Origin: Synechococcus sp. CC9311 | GTDB lineage: Bacteria; Cyanobacteriota; Cyanobacteriia; PCC-6307; Cyanobiaceae | NCBI RefSeq assembly: GCF_000014585.1 | Contig: NC_008319.1 | Span: 1,302,001 to 1,366,000, forward strand | Direction: 5' to 3' | Length of the DNA stretch: 64,000 nucleotides | Shown here: piece after piece, positions 36,330-46,374 of the stretch | Numbering within the stretch: position 1 is the stretch's first letter | How the letters are laid out: each line of letters starts with the position of its first letter | The notes under the pieces: model-generated | Told to the model about the DNA's origin: nothing | Database searches by the model: none | The model's input: only the letters and a program-made list of their open reading frames with translations | Translations under genes and position numbers: made by a program

Positions 36330-37598
36330 TTACTCAAGTCTTCTCTGAGAAGTGATAACAAGACCATCCCGCGGAGTAGGGCTTGGTATTTGCTGCAACG
36401 ACAAATCCTGATTTGGGTGAAGCTGTAACTCAATATTCTTCAGAACACCCAAAGCCATCAAGCGAATTTCAAGATCCGCGAGTGCTTTGCCAAGACATAC
36501 CCGTTCTCCGCCGCCAAAAGGTAACAGTGTCTGATGGAATGATCCGTCCAAATGACGTTGAGGACGAAAATCAAAAAAGTCTGAATCATCGCTAGGTGAT
36601 GAGGGAGTCAGAACCACTTGAATCACTCGATCGGCGGAAACTTCAATACCAGAAAGTATGACTGGAGCCTTCGTACGGCGAAAGAACCCTCCAACCGGTG
36701 GTGTCAAACGCATCACCTCTAAAACTGTGGCATCCAAACGGGGTAAGGATCGATCTAAATCATCTTGTGCAGACTTAGCATCCAGTTCTGATAACAACCA
36801 AGTGTTCACCGTTGGATCGATCAACAATGCACGAAAGAGACAACTAAGCGACGATGCCGTTGTTTCATAACCAGCAAAGAGAAGCAGCAAGAGTTGCTCG
36901 GCTAGATCATCATCATCCAGTGAAATTCCAGATTCATCCACTCCAGCTCGGAGGAGATCTAGACCACCTCTCAAAGGAGTGTCATTGGCAAGCAGCTGTT
37001 TAAAGCGTGTGAGCAACCGCGTTCGTGCGTTCATCGCTTGCGCAAAAGGAGTACCCGGGATCGAGATCGGGATCGAAAACAAAGCCTTCGTCCAAATCTC
37101 GAAATCAGCAAAACATTCATCTCTATTGCGGTCATCGAGTCCCAAAACAACGTTGGCGATCACACTGAACGCAAAGCGACGCATGCGCGGAGCCAGTGGT
37201 TGAGGAGAGGTGCTGTTCAGCAATTCATCCACCAGCTTTTGCACGAGTACTGAGATTTCTGGTGTATAGCGGCGCAGAGCAGCGCTTGAAAACAATTGAC
37301 CAACAACACGCCGGCGAACTTTATGACCATCACCATTGCGATTCGCTAAGGAGCGGCTGCCGAGCAGCAGTTGCACACTTTTAGGCCACCAACCCTCAAG
37401 ACATCCACCTTGTGCCAAGAGATCAGCAATGGGTTGATCCCCTTGGATGAACACGATGCGTTGGCCTAAGAGACAGGTCTCAAAGACATCACCGTGAGCA
37501 CGGAAACGCCGTTTGGCAAAAGAGGGATCTCGGAAAAACGCAAGAGACTCAAAAACTCCGGTCAAAGCACCGGTGGTAGGCAGATGTGCGTGAGCCAT
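36330..37598 (-). CDS. cytochrome P450
   Basis: A heme monooxygenase of about 422 residues. The I-helix oxygen-binding motif AGYETTAS is near 242-249, the K-helix ExxR is EVMRL, and the heme loop is PFGGGERVCLG with the axial Cys near 368. There is no membrane anchor, so it is probably soluble and served by ferredoxin. It faces the methyltransferase / oxidoreductase / type III PKS operon across a 200-base gap, suggesting it tailors the polyketide. The ATG at 37598 is preceded by a TTG. Confidence 0.93.
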   Translation of the reverse strand: MAHAHLPTTGALTGVFESLAFFRDPSFAKRRFRAHGDVFETCLLGQRIVFIQGDQPIADLLAQGGCLEGWWPKSVQLLLGSRSLANRNGDGHKVRRRVVGQLFSSAALRRYTPEISVLVQKLVDELLNSTSPQPLAPRMRRFAFSVIANVVLGLDDRNRDECFADFEIWTKALFSIPISIPGTPFAQAMNARTRLLTRFKQLLANDTPLRGGLDLLRAGVDESGISLDDDDLAEQLLLLLFAGYETTASSLSCLFRALLIDPTVNTWLLSELDAKSAQDDLDRSLPRLDATVLEVMRLTPPVGGFFRRTKAPVILSGIEVSADRVIQVVLTPSSPSDDSDFFDFRPQRHLDGSFHQTLLPFGGGERVCLGKALADLEIRLMALGVLKNIELQLHPNQDLSLQQIPSPTPRDGLVITSQRRLE

Positions 37599-37799
37599 CA
37601 AGGTTGGTTGAGGTTGTGGAACTCAGAGATCGAGGTTCGATCCAACTCAGGATGATCCCAGGAGAAGCAAGCGAAGATCCCTTATCAGATAATTGAGGGC
37701 TGTCTTGTCACAACAATCCTAAGAATCAACTAAACCCACTGAGCCCCGCGTATCCAGCCAATGTATTTCCTAGCTTGTTGAAACTTAGATGCTGGTTTG

Positions 37800-38519
37800 A
37801 TGATCTGGGGTACAGCACTCAACAACCGCGATCGTCAAGCGGAAGTGATGGATCAAGCGGGCCTCGATCCCAATGAGCATGCAGAAGCTTTGAAGGGTTT
37901 GAGGCGCATCAATACAATCAGCCGCTGCTCCGCTGGCTTGTTTCGTCCCATCGAGGCTCTAGCGATCACGCAGCCAACCACGCTGGTTCGAGTTCTTGAA
38001 CTTGCCTGTGGAGGCGGTGATACAGCCATCGACCTAGCGCTGATGGCCAAGCGAAAGGGTTTGGCACTCGACATTCATGCCTGTGATCTCAACCCTGAAG
38101 CTATAGAGATATCTCGGAACAATGCAAGGACAAGAAAAGCTGAAGTCAATTTTTTTACGGCTGATGCTCTGGAAATGCCGACAGACCCGATGACCTTTGA
38201 TGTTGTGTATTGCACACTGTTCGCGCATCACCTTGATGAGATTGACGTGGTTCGTCTCTTAAAAGTGATGGCGATGCGATCGCGAAAACTCATCCTCGTG
38301 GATGACTTAATACGTAGCCGGCTTGGGTTTGCATTGGCCTGGGTTGGCACCCGACTGTTAAGTCGTTCCTGGGTGGTTCATACCGATGGTCCACTGTCTG
38401 TTCGGGGCGCTTTGCAACCCGATGAAATGATCACCATCGCCAAGCAAGCAGGTCTGGAAGATGCGCAGATCGAATGCTCATGGCCAGAGCGATACCTGTT
38501 GAGCTGGACACGGTATTGA
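37800..38519 (+). CDS. class I SAM-dependent methyltransferase of the PKS operon
   Basis: A protein of about 239 residues. VLELACGGGDTAIDLAL is the SAM-binding motif I, followed by DIHACDLNPEAIEISRNNA, FFTADALEMP and FDVVYCTLFAHHLDE. UbiE-like methyltransferases of this shape commonly sit beside FAD oxidoreductases and type III polyketide synthases in bacteria and O-methylate the phenolic product. The next ATG lies one base after its stop, so the operon is tight. The ATG at 37800 follows a TTG at 37797. Confidence 0.87.
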   Translation: MIWGTALNNRDRQAEVMDQAGLDPNEHAEALKGLRRINTISRCSAGLFRPIEALAITQPTTLVRVLELACGGGDTAIDLALMAKRKGLALDIHACDLNPEAIEISRNNARTRKAEVNFFTADALEMPTDPMTFDVVYCTLFAHHLDEIDVVRLLKVMAMRSRKLILVDDLIRSRLGFALAWVGTRLLSRSWVVHTDGPLSVRGALQPDEMITIAKQAGLEDAQIECSWPERYLLSWTRY

Positions 38520-38520
38520 G

Positions 38521-39681
38521 ATGCAAACCTTGTGGGATGTCCTGATCATTGGAGGAGGCCCGGCTGGAGGTCTTGCTGCTTTGGATTGTGCAGCTCATGG
38601 ATTGCGCGTGTTGCTCGTAGAACAACGGTTATTTCCGCGCTGGAAGGTCTGTGGATGCTGTTTCAACAGCCAGGCCCAAGCGATTCTGAACTCGCGAGGG
38701 CAGAACAACTTGATTGTGGATAGCGGTGGACAAGCACTACAAAGCTTGCGACTTGGATTGCGTGGACGGGAGGCAACGTTGGCGCTACCTAACGGCTTTG
38801 CACTGTCTCGTGAGCGATTCGATCAAGCCCTGATCAATGCAGCAATCAAAGCTGGAGCAACAGCTCGCTTTCGAGTGACAGCCCAAGTTGGAACCGCATC
38901 CCCTGGGTACAGAAGTGTGAGCCTTAAAGATCGTCAAAGTGGGGCTACCAGCCATGTCAAAGCTCGCGTAGTGCTGGTGGCCGCTGGTCTGACCCAACGC
39001 TGCCTTCCCCAAAATGAAGCAGGGCAAAGCAGCATTCGTCAGCAATCAAGACATGGTGCTGGATGCGTCGTGGATGATGACAGCCATCACTACCCGGCAG
39101 GTGCCATTCACATGGCTATTGGTGATCGGGGCTACGTGGGTTTGGTGCGAAGGGAAGACGGATTGCTCAACCTGGCAGGAGCCTTTGATCGTGACGCTCT
39201 ATCCCAAGGCCAAGGAGCAATTGATGCGGCACAACACGTTTTGAATCAGGCAGGATTTCCTGTACCAGCTGCACTTCAACAAGGACAACGCTGGCAACTC
39301 ACTGCAGCTCTGAGCCGGAGCTCAGATGTGGTGGCAGGGGAACGCTTTCTTGTGATGGGTGACGCCGCGGGATATGTCGAGCCCTTCACCGGTGAAGGAA
39401 TGGCCTGGGCGCTAACGGCGGGTGCTGCTGCTGCACCATTCGTTCTGGAAGGACTGGATCGATGGACTGAGGATTTGGAAACGCGCTGGAAGACAACACT
39501 TCAGCGGCATATCGGCAGGCGTCAAACCGTCTGCCGCGCCCTGTCTTCGGTGTTAAAACGGCAGAGCCCCACAGCTTTGTTATTTGAACTCGTAAATCGC
39601 TGGCCCGCCATGGCTGAACAGATCATCTCCAACTTGAACGAGGTCAAGTTGCCATCGCCCAAAGGTGAGCCATGCCTCTGA
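38521..39681 (+). CDS. FAD-dependent oxidoreductase, geranylgeranyl-reductase-like
   Basis: A 386-residue protein. IIGGGPAGGLAALDCAAHGLRVLLVEQ (9-35) binds the ADP part of FAD, VCGCCFN (about 43-49) follows, and VMGDAAGYVEPFTGEGMAWAL (about 278-298) is the second FAD motif. It belongs with geranylgeranyl-reductase-like/FixC-type flavoproteins and probably oxidises or hydroxylates the polyketide, or a precursor. It overlaps the type III PKS start by 10 bases, indicating translational coupling. Confidence 0.88.
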   Translation: MQTLWDVLIIGGGPAGGLAALDCAAHGLRVLLVEQRLFPRWKVCGCCFNSQAQAILNSRGQNNLIVDSGGQALQSLRLGLRGREATLALPNGFALSRERFDQALINAAIKAGATARFRVTAQVGTASPGYRSVSLKDRQSGATSHVKARVVLVAAGLTQRCLPQNEAGQSSIRQQSRHGAGCVVDDDSHHYPAGAIHMAIGDRGYVGLVRREDGLLNLAGAFDRDALSQGQGAIDAAQHVLNQAGFPVPAALQQGQRWQLTAALSRSSDVVAGERFLVMGDAAGYVEPFTGEGMAWALTAGAAAAPFVLEGLDRWTEDLETRWKTTLQRHIGRRQTVCRALSSVLKRQSPTALLFELVNRWPAMAEQIISNLNEVKLPSPKGEPCL

Positions 39682-40766
39682 GTATTCACGGTCTCGGTAC
39701 TGCAATACCCGAGCAAACCGTCAATCAAACAGAGTCAACAGCACTGTCTGAATGGGTCAGTGCCGACAATGCAGAACGAGCGTCGCTCGTACGCCGCATT
39801 CAAAGGCGCTCGCAAGTCCAAACCAGAGGCAGTGTTTTATTAACTGGTGATGCAAAGCAAGCAATTCATCAACGCTTGCCGTTTTACGGAGTTGATAGCC
39901 CCAGCACGGCTACACGGATGGAGGCATTTCGGCTGCATGCCACTTCATTGGCGCTCAAAGCAAGCAAACATGCACTAGCAGAAGCGCAAATCTCTGCCAA
40001 TAGGATCACGCATTTGATCACTATCAGCTGCACAGGTTTTCATGCTCCTGGTGTTGATTTTGATCTGATTGATCAACTTCAACTACCTCTCAATATCCAA
40101 CGCACACATGTGGGATTTATGGGATGTCATGCGGCGTTAAATGGTTTACGCGTTGCTCACGCTTTTATAGAAGCCGATCCCAAGGCTGTTGTTCTGCTTT
40201 GCGCTGTGGAATTATGCAGTCTTCATTTGCAATACGGCTGGAATCCTGAACAAGTAGTGGCCAATACGTTGTTTGCTGATGGTGCTGCTGCTTTGATAGC
40301 GACGCGTTCTGAGATAAACAACAAAGAGCCAATCTCTGCAGGATTATCACTTCAGGCTTCTGGATCCACAGTGATTCCAGAGACCCGCGATTTAATGCAT
40401 TGGCAGATTGGAAATCAAGGATTCTCCATGGGCTTATCCCCCAAAGTGCCTAAGGAAATTGCCAAAACATTGCAACCATGGTTAAGCGAATGGCTGAATG
40501 AGCGAGGCACAGATCTCAACAGCATTCAACATTGGGCCATTCATCCTGGAGGTCCAAGAATTCTGCAAGCTTGTGCTGATGCCTTATCCCTGAGTGAAAA
40601 CCAACTTGCTGTATCAAGACATGTCCTGAGTCACTACGGAAACATGTCGTCTGCAACCGTTTTGTTTGTTCTTGAGCATATGAGACAGCACCATTGCCAT
40701 GGACCCTGTGTTGCACTTGCGTTCGGGCCAGGCTTATGCGCAGAAGTTGCTTTGATGTCTCTGTAA
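39672..40766 (+). CDS. type III polyketide synthase (chalcone/stilbene synthase family)
   Basis: A 364-residue enzyme with the complete catalytic triad: Cys120 in TISCTGFHAPGVDF, His291 in AIHPGGPRIL and Asn324 in HYGNMSSATV. HVGFMGCHAALNGLR near 146-160 and VANTLFADGAAAL near 196-208 are also typical. It makes alkylresorcinol- or pyrone-type products from an acyl starter and malonyl-CoA; starter and chain length cannot be read off. It is the last gene of the MT/FAD/PKS operon, with the P450 opposite. Confidence 0.93.
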   Translation: MPLSIHGLGTAIPEQTVNQTESTALSEWVSADNAERASLVRRIQRRSQVQTRGSVLLTGDAKQAIHQRLPFYGVDSPSTATRMEAFRLHATSLALKASKHALAEAQISANRITHLITISCTGFHAPGVDFDLIDQLQLPLNIQRTHVGFMGCHAALNGLRVAHAFIEADPKAVVLLCAVELCSLHLQYGWNPEQVVANTLFADGAAALIATRSEINNKEPISAGLSLQASGSTVIPETRDLMHWQIGNQGFSMGLSPKVPKEIAKTLQPWLSEWLNERGTDLNSIQHWAIHPGGPRILQACADALSLSENQLAVSRHVLSHYGNMSSATVLFVLEHMRQHHCHGPCVALAFGPGLCAEVALMSL

Positions 40767-40872
40767 ATGCAATGAACTCAAGTGCAATGAATATTGATTG
40801 AGTTTCTACTTCTAACGATAGGGATATTAAAGGAACCCAGCCACTTATGATCATGGAAGTGTTACCGATGTG

Positions 40873-41382
40873 ATGGGGATGAAACGGGTTTGTTTGGGGA
40901 TTTTAATCGCTCTATTTTTCGCAATCCTCTCTCTTCCTGTGAATGCTCAGCAGACAGCAAACGTCATAGAGGAACCATTGAGTCCATCCACTCCCTCCAA
41001 GATTGCCATTTATCGATCTGAGAGTTGTGGGTGCTGCACAAAATGGGGGGAGTACATAGAAGCTGAAGGCTTCCCGATCCAAGACAAGGTGGTGAAGGAT
41101 ATGGATGCTTTCAAACAAGCCAATGGGATCACCCCAGAGCTGGCGTCTTGCCACACTGCGGTAGTGGAAGGATACGTTGTGGAAGGGCATGTTCCCGCAG
41201 CATCCATCAACAAAATGTTGGACGAACGTCCAGACATCAAAGGTCTCACAGCGCCTGGAATGCCCATGGGATCTCCTGGGATGGAAACGGCAGGTATCAA
41301 AGCTGAAGCCTTTGATGTCCTTGCCATCGCGCACGATGGAACGACCACTGTCTTTGATCAGATAAGGCCTAAGCAACCATAA
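40873..41382 (+). CDS. DUF411 family exported protein
   Basis: A protein of about 169 residues. The signal peptide runs from MGMKRVCLGILIALFFAILS to about VNAQ. The mature domain has the DUF411 pattern IYRSESCGCCTKWGEYIE (metal-binding CGCC), ITPELASCHTAVVEGYVVEGHVPA and a final IKAEAFDVLAIAHDG. DUF411 proteins are periplasmic and often linked to copper or other metal handling. The starts GTG 40870, ATG 40873 and ATG 40879 are all possible. Confidence 0.86.
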   Translation: MGMKRVCLGILIALFFAILSLPVNAQQTANVIEEPLSPSTPSKIAIYRSESCGCCTKWGEYIEAEGFPIQDKVVKDMDAFKQANGITPELASCHTAVVEGYVVEGHVPAASINKMLDERPDIKGLTAPGMPMGSPGMETAGIKAEAFDVLAIAHDGTTTVFDQIRPKQP

Positions 41383-41548
41383 TTTTGGCGAGTCCTGAAA
41401 CACTTACCATCACGGATAGTCGACAGATTTAGAAAAACTCTGCTCTACCAAAAGACCTTAACGGGTAAAATTACCAACGTATTTTTACAGACAACTGTGC
41501 AGGTGAATTCACAGTTAAATAATCAATTTTCATGCAAGACATCATCCT

Positions 41549-42415
41549 CTAGCGCATTAGTCCAAGAGCATGCGCATGATGCTCCAAATGGCGATCGATC
41601 ACGCTGGCGACGAAAAAATAGCTGTGGTCGTATCCCTCATGAATGAATAACGCCAGTGGTTGATGGTTGTTTGCCGCAGCAGTGCGCAAATCAGTTGCAC
41701 GTAGCTGCTCGTGCAGAAATGGATCGGCTGAACCCAGGTCAACCAACAGCTGGTCGTTTCGACGGTAACCGTCTTCTAACAAGGCAACGGCATCCCACTG
41801 CCGCCATCGCAGTTGCGCTTCAGGGGTAGTGCCAAAAAAATAACTAAAGGCTTTTCGCCCCCAGGGACATTGGCTGGGGTGGGAAATCGGAGCTACTGCC
41901 GACACTGATTGATAACGGTCTGGATGACGCAAACCAAGAACCAAGGCACCATGGCCCCCCATCGAATGACCAGATAGTCCAAGACGCTGATCATCAAGAG
42001 GCAATTCAGAGCAAAGCCTTAAAGGCAATTCCTCCAGCACAAAGCTATGCATCCGGTAATGCTCAGACCAGGGATCTCGTTCAGCATCAACGTAAAAACC
42101 TGCTCCACAACCAAAATCCCACTCCCCTGATGGATCTGTAGGAACGTTGTCTCCCCTTGGACTGGTATCCGGAGTAATTAATGCCAGGCCAAGTTCAGCA
42201 GCTCGGCGCTGGGCACCAGCTTTCTGCACAAAATTCTCATCAGTACAGGTCAGTCCAGACAACCAAATCAATGCAGGTACAGGTACCGCATCAGTCACAA
42301 GAGCACTCGGAGGTAAAAACACGCCCACGGTGCTGCTGCCATTCAACTGCTTAGACTCCAAGAGATAGCGGCGTTGTTCCCCGTCGAAACAACGTTGGCT
42401 GCTCAGCAATTTCAT
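41549..42415 (-). CDS. fghA: S-formylglutathione hydrolase
   Basis: A 288-residue alpha/beta hydrolase (esterase D family). The opening CFDGEQRRYLLES is followed by LIWLSGLTCTDENFVQKAGAQ near 48-68 and the nucleophile elbow LGLSGHSMGGHGALVLGLRHP, with Ser about 148; HDYSYF-like GYDHSYFFVA near the end holds the catalytic His. It releases formate from S-formylglutathione, the second step of formaldehyde detoxification. It lies 17 bases after adhC on the same strand. Confidence 0.92.
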   Translation of the reverse strand: MKLLSSQRCFDGEQRRYLLESKQLNGSSTVGVFLPPSALVTDAVPVPALIWLSGLTCTDENFVQKAGAQRRAAELGLALITPDTSPRGDNVPTDPSGEWDFGCGAGFYVDAERDPWSEHYRMHSFVLEELPLRLCSELPLDDQRLGLSGHSMGGHGALVLGLRHPDRYQSVSAVAPISHPSQCPWGRKAFSYFFGTTPEAQLRWRQWDAVALLEDGYRRNDQLLVDLGSADPFLHEQLRATDLRTAAANNHQPLALFIHEGYDHSYFFVASVIDRHLEHHAHALGLMR

Positions 42416-42432
42416 TCTTTCAATAATCTCCG

Positions 42433-43659
<1,227 letters not shown>

Positions 43660-43677
43660 TCAATCTGAAGACGCGTG

Positions 43678-43818
43678 GTGATTAACAACACCATTGATCA
43701 AATGTTAGACAACAAAATCGGCCAAGACTCATCCCTGGCCAATCAACTACAGGCATTGGAAAAACTGCAGAAAGTCCAGACAAAGCAAAGTGTCACTAAT
43801 CCAAGACCATTGACCTAG
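43678..43818 (+). CDS. 46-aa hypothetical protein
   Basis: A GTG-start frame in the gap between adhC (divergent) and the DUF2834 gene (convergent, 4-base overlap). The peptide is helical and amphipathic, with a clear heptad-like stretch (SLANQLQALEKLQKVQTKQ), which suggests a short coiled coil. An internal ATG at 43702 would give 38 residues. The family is unknown. Confidence 0.42.
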   Translation: MINNTIDQMLDNKIGQDSSLANQLQALEKLQKVQTKQSVTNPRPLT

Positions 43819-44180
43819 GCAGAAGCATTGGTGGACCGCATTAGATTACGCTCTCTATTAAACATAAAGAGTCCGAATGAAAACGCGAAAGAGATTCCAA
43901 AGGTTGCCACAAAATAAAGATACCAATACTTCATCTTGAGCCTCATTGCCTCAGCAACAATGAATGCAAAGGCAGCGATGAGGACGAGCGTTAAATCCGC
44001 CGCAATAAAACCAGCGGAAGCATTCGCCCAGACCCCCTGAGAAAACAGTTCAACAATTTCGAGTGGGTCGGTCAGACCTAAAGCTTCTGTTTCTTGGATG
44101 AACTGGTAAATGCAGTACCACGGCCAGACAACCCCCCCCACAGCTGTGACGGCATAAATCAACAATCGTAGCTTTGCCAT
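43815..44180 (-). CDS. DUF2834 membrane protein
   Basis: A 121-residue protein with three membrane spans, at about 7-27, 60-80 and 87-107. The middle contains FSQGVWANASAGFIAADLTLVLIAAF, typical of DUF2834, a small family of unknown function. It stands alone between the small plus-strand ORF and the cellulose-synthase-like gene. Confidence 0.78.
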   Translation of the reverse strand: MAKLRLLIYAVTAVGGVVWPWYCIYQFIQETEALGLTDPLEIVELFSQGVWANASAGFIAADLTLVLIAAFAFIVAEAMRLKMKYWYLYFVATFGISFAFSFGLFMFNRERNLMRSTNASA

Positions 44181-44381
44181 AGCAACAAAGGAAGAATGCC
44201 CACTATCTCATACGAACAGCTGACAGTAAGTACAAACGCTACAGAGGCGCTTTGTATTAATCTGGGAATAATCAATAGTCGTCAAAGATTAAGCATTAGA
44301 ACTACAGCAAAGTACAGCATTGTCAATCATAACAATGAGAAGACACGAGCCAAACAAAGCCATGGCTATTATAACGGTTGC

Positions 44382-46370
44382 TTAAACATAAGATATACGC
44401 AACAATCTCATGAAAGCCTGAATAGGCCTCTTACCATATGGATACTGCAAAGAAGGCCTTGAAGACTGGTAAAGATATTTATTTAGAAGTTGTTGTTGAA
44501 TGGAGTCAAAACGATTAAAGCTAAGACTAGAAGCAGCGCTATGATCAGAAGAAGTAACACAAACTGCATCAATAATGATAGTTTTGGTCAAATGAATCTT
44601 GCAAACACTACTTTTAGGAATATCCTTAAACGAAGAATCTATTACAAAAGAGCAGCCAAGCGGAGAAATTGATGTTACCAAAACTGGTAACACGAGATTG
44701 TCATCAAAAACAATTTTAGAGCGTTGATTACAGGAAAGCAAATATTTAGCTTCGTTGTCTTCGCGCTGGCTGGACATCAACAAGACAACACCTAATATAC
44801 AAATATTGTAAATGATCCAAATAAGAGTTACTAGACGCGACGACGTAGGAGATACTTGCACGTAATGAGAAGAATTAGTACCTACAACCACCAAGCTGAT
44901 AAAGTTAATTAGGAATAAAGCAAATGCAGGCCTCAGTGTTGGCGTGTAGTAACGCTCACTAACCGACATTTTACCTTTTGGCGTAACTCTAAACGGAGCT
45001 CCAAATGGTTTTATAAATGTAGAAAGAATTTCGGTGTAAACGCCTAATCCAATAAATGTATTAACACCTTCACTCAAAACTGGAAGGTAATGCTTGTCAC
45101 TCAATAGCAACATTGCCATATGAATAGACACAAAAAATGGAATAAATAAATATGGAAACTCAGATATAGTAGATACGGGAAATGGCGATAGACCAAAGAA
45201 GACGGTAAGTGCAGGTATGATAAAAAAGATTGGACGCAATAACGTATTCAAAATACTCAAAGCAGGATTTAATAAAATACGATGAGATAAAGGTAAACCC
45301 TTCATCAAAGTCATAATCATGGAAGTTTGAATTGCACCACGGACCCATCTCCTACGTTGAATAAAGAAAGACTTAAGGGACTCAGGTGAAAGACCTCTTG
45401 CCATAGGTAGTGAATGAAAATATGTCTTCCAACCTTTAGAGTACAATATAATACTAAGAAGAGTATCTTCAGTGACTGATTTAGTAGGGAAACCACCAAT
45501 TTCTAAAATAGCTGTTCGTCTATGGATAGAAGATGATCCGCAGCAAGTTGCAAGGCCAATTGAATTCTTTCCTGGTTGCACAACATTGTGATAGAAGGCT
45601 TGCTCATCAACCCAAAAATTATTTAATCTCAAATTACTAAGAATGGGATCAGGGTTGAAAAAGCAGTGTGGGGTTTGAATAGTAGCAATGTTCGAATTGG
45701 ACTCGAACTTAGAAATGATAGGACCTAATGAATCAGCGAAAATCACAAAATCTGCATCCAAAATCACAAAGTATTTACCAAATGTTTTTTGTAGAGCGTT
45801 ATTAAGATTGCCAGCTTTGGCATGAACATTTGATGTACGAGTAATGTATCCGACTTGAAGCTCAGTACATAGCTTATCTACCCATTTTCTATTACCATCA
45901 TCCAAAACCCAGACGTTAGAATTTTGATACTTAACATTCATTGCTGCCATAATAGTCGGAGTTATGATCTCCTCGTCCTCATTGTATGTTGTGATAAAAA
46001 TATCAACAGATGGAGAGTTTCTTAAAGCTTTATTACTTAAACATAACTCAGGAGTAAATCTTGTACTAAAATTAATTAAAGGTAAATGCCTATTAAGAAC
46101 TTTGCCAGAAGGCTTTAATAGAATCAAGGAATAAAGCAAAAAGTCAACATATGCAAGAATTTCCAAACAAAAGAGTAAAACAGTGAAAATGTAATCAGAA
46201 GTATATATAAAATCATTTGCAATAATACCGTTAAGCCTCCAAAACAAATAGATTGCTCCAGTTAGGAAGAATACAGTAACGGTAACTAGCCTTCTTAAGA
46301 GGCAAGGTTTAAAACCAAAAAAGAAAAAAATTGCACAGACATTAAGAAAAATAAAAGCCCAAAAATTCAT
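44382..46370 (-). CDS. cellulose-synthase-like processive glycosyltransferase (GT2, BcsA type)
   Basis: A protein of about 662 residues with N-terminal spans before and C-terminal spans after a GT-A domain. The processive-GT2 motifs are all present: DDG (157-159), DAD (205-207), QTPHCFFNPDP (232 on), TCCGSSS, TED (300-302) and QRRRW (338-342). Such enzymes polymerise UDP-sugars and push the glucan through their own channel. The C-terminal tail (about 550-640) has a PilZ-like SISPLG but no clear c-di-GMP RxxxR. It starts four bases after the HlyD-type gene's stop. It is strongly A+T-rich. Confidence 0.9.
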   Translation of the reverse strand: MNFWAFIFLNVCAIFFFFGFKPCLLRRLVTVTVFFLTGAIYLFWRLNGIIANDFIYTSDYIFTVLLFCLEILAYVDFLLYSLILLKPSGKVLNRHLPLINFSTRFTPELCLSNKALRNSPSVDIFITTYNEDEEIITPTIMAAMNVKYQNSNVWVLDDGNRKWVDKLCTELQVGYITRTSNVHAKAGNLNNALQKTFGKYFVILDADFVIFADSLGPIISKFESNSNIATIQTPHCFFNPDPILSNLRLNNFWVDEQAFYHNVVQPGKNSIGLATCCGSSSIHRRTAILEIGGFPTKSVTEDTLLSIILYSKGWKTYFHSLPMARGLSPESLKSFFIQRRRWVRGAIQTSMIMTLMKGLPLSHRILLNPALSILNTLLRPIFFIIPALTVFFGLSPFPVSTISEFPYLFIPFFVSIHMAMLLLSDKHYLPVLSEGVNTFIGLGVYTEILSTFIKPFGAPFRVTPKGKMSVSERYYTPTLRPAFALFLINFISLVVVGTNSSHYVQVSPTSSRLVTLIWIIYNICILGVVLLMSSQREDNEAKYLLSCNQRSKIVFDDNLVLPVLVTSISPLGCSFVIDSSFKDIPKSSVCKIHLTKTIIIDAVCVTSSDHSAASSLSFNRFDSIQQQLLNKYLYQSSRPSLQYPYGKRPIQAFMRLLRISYV

Positions 46371-46374
46371 AATC

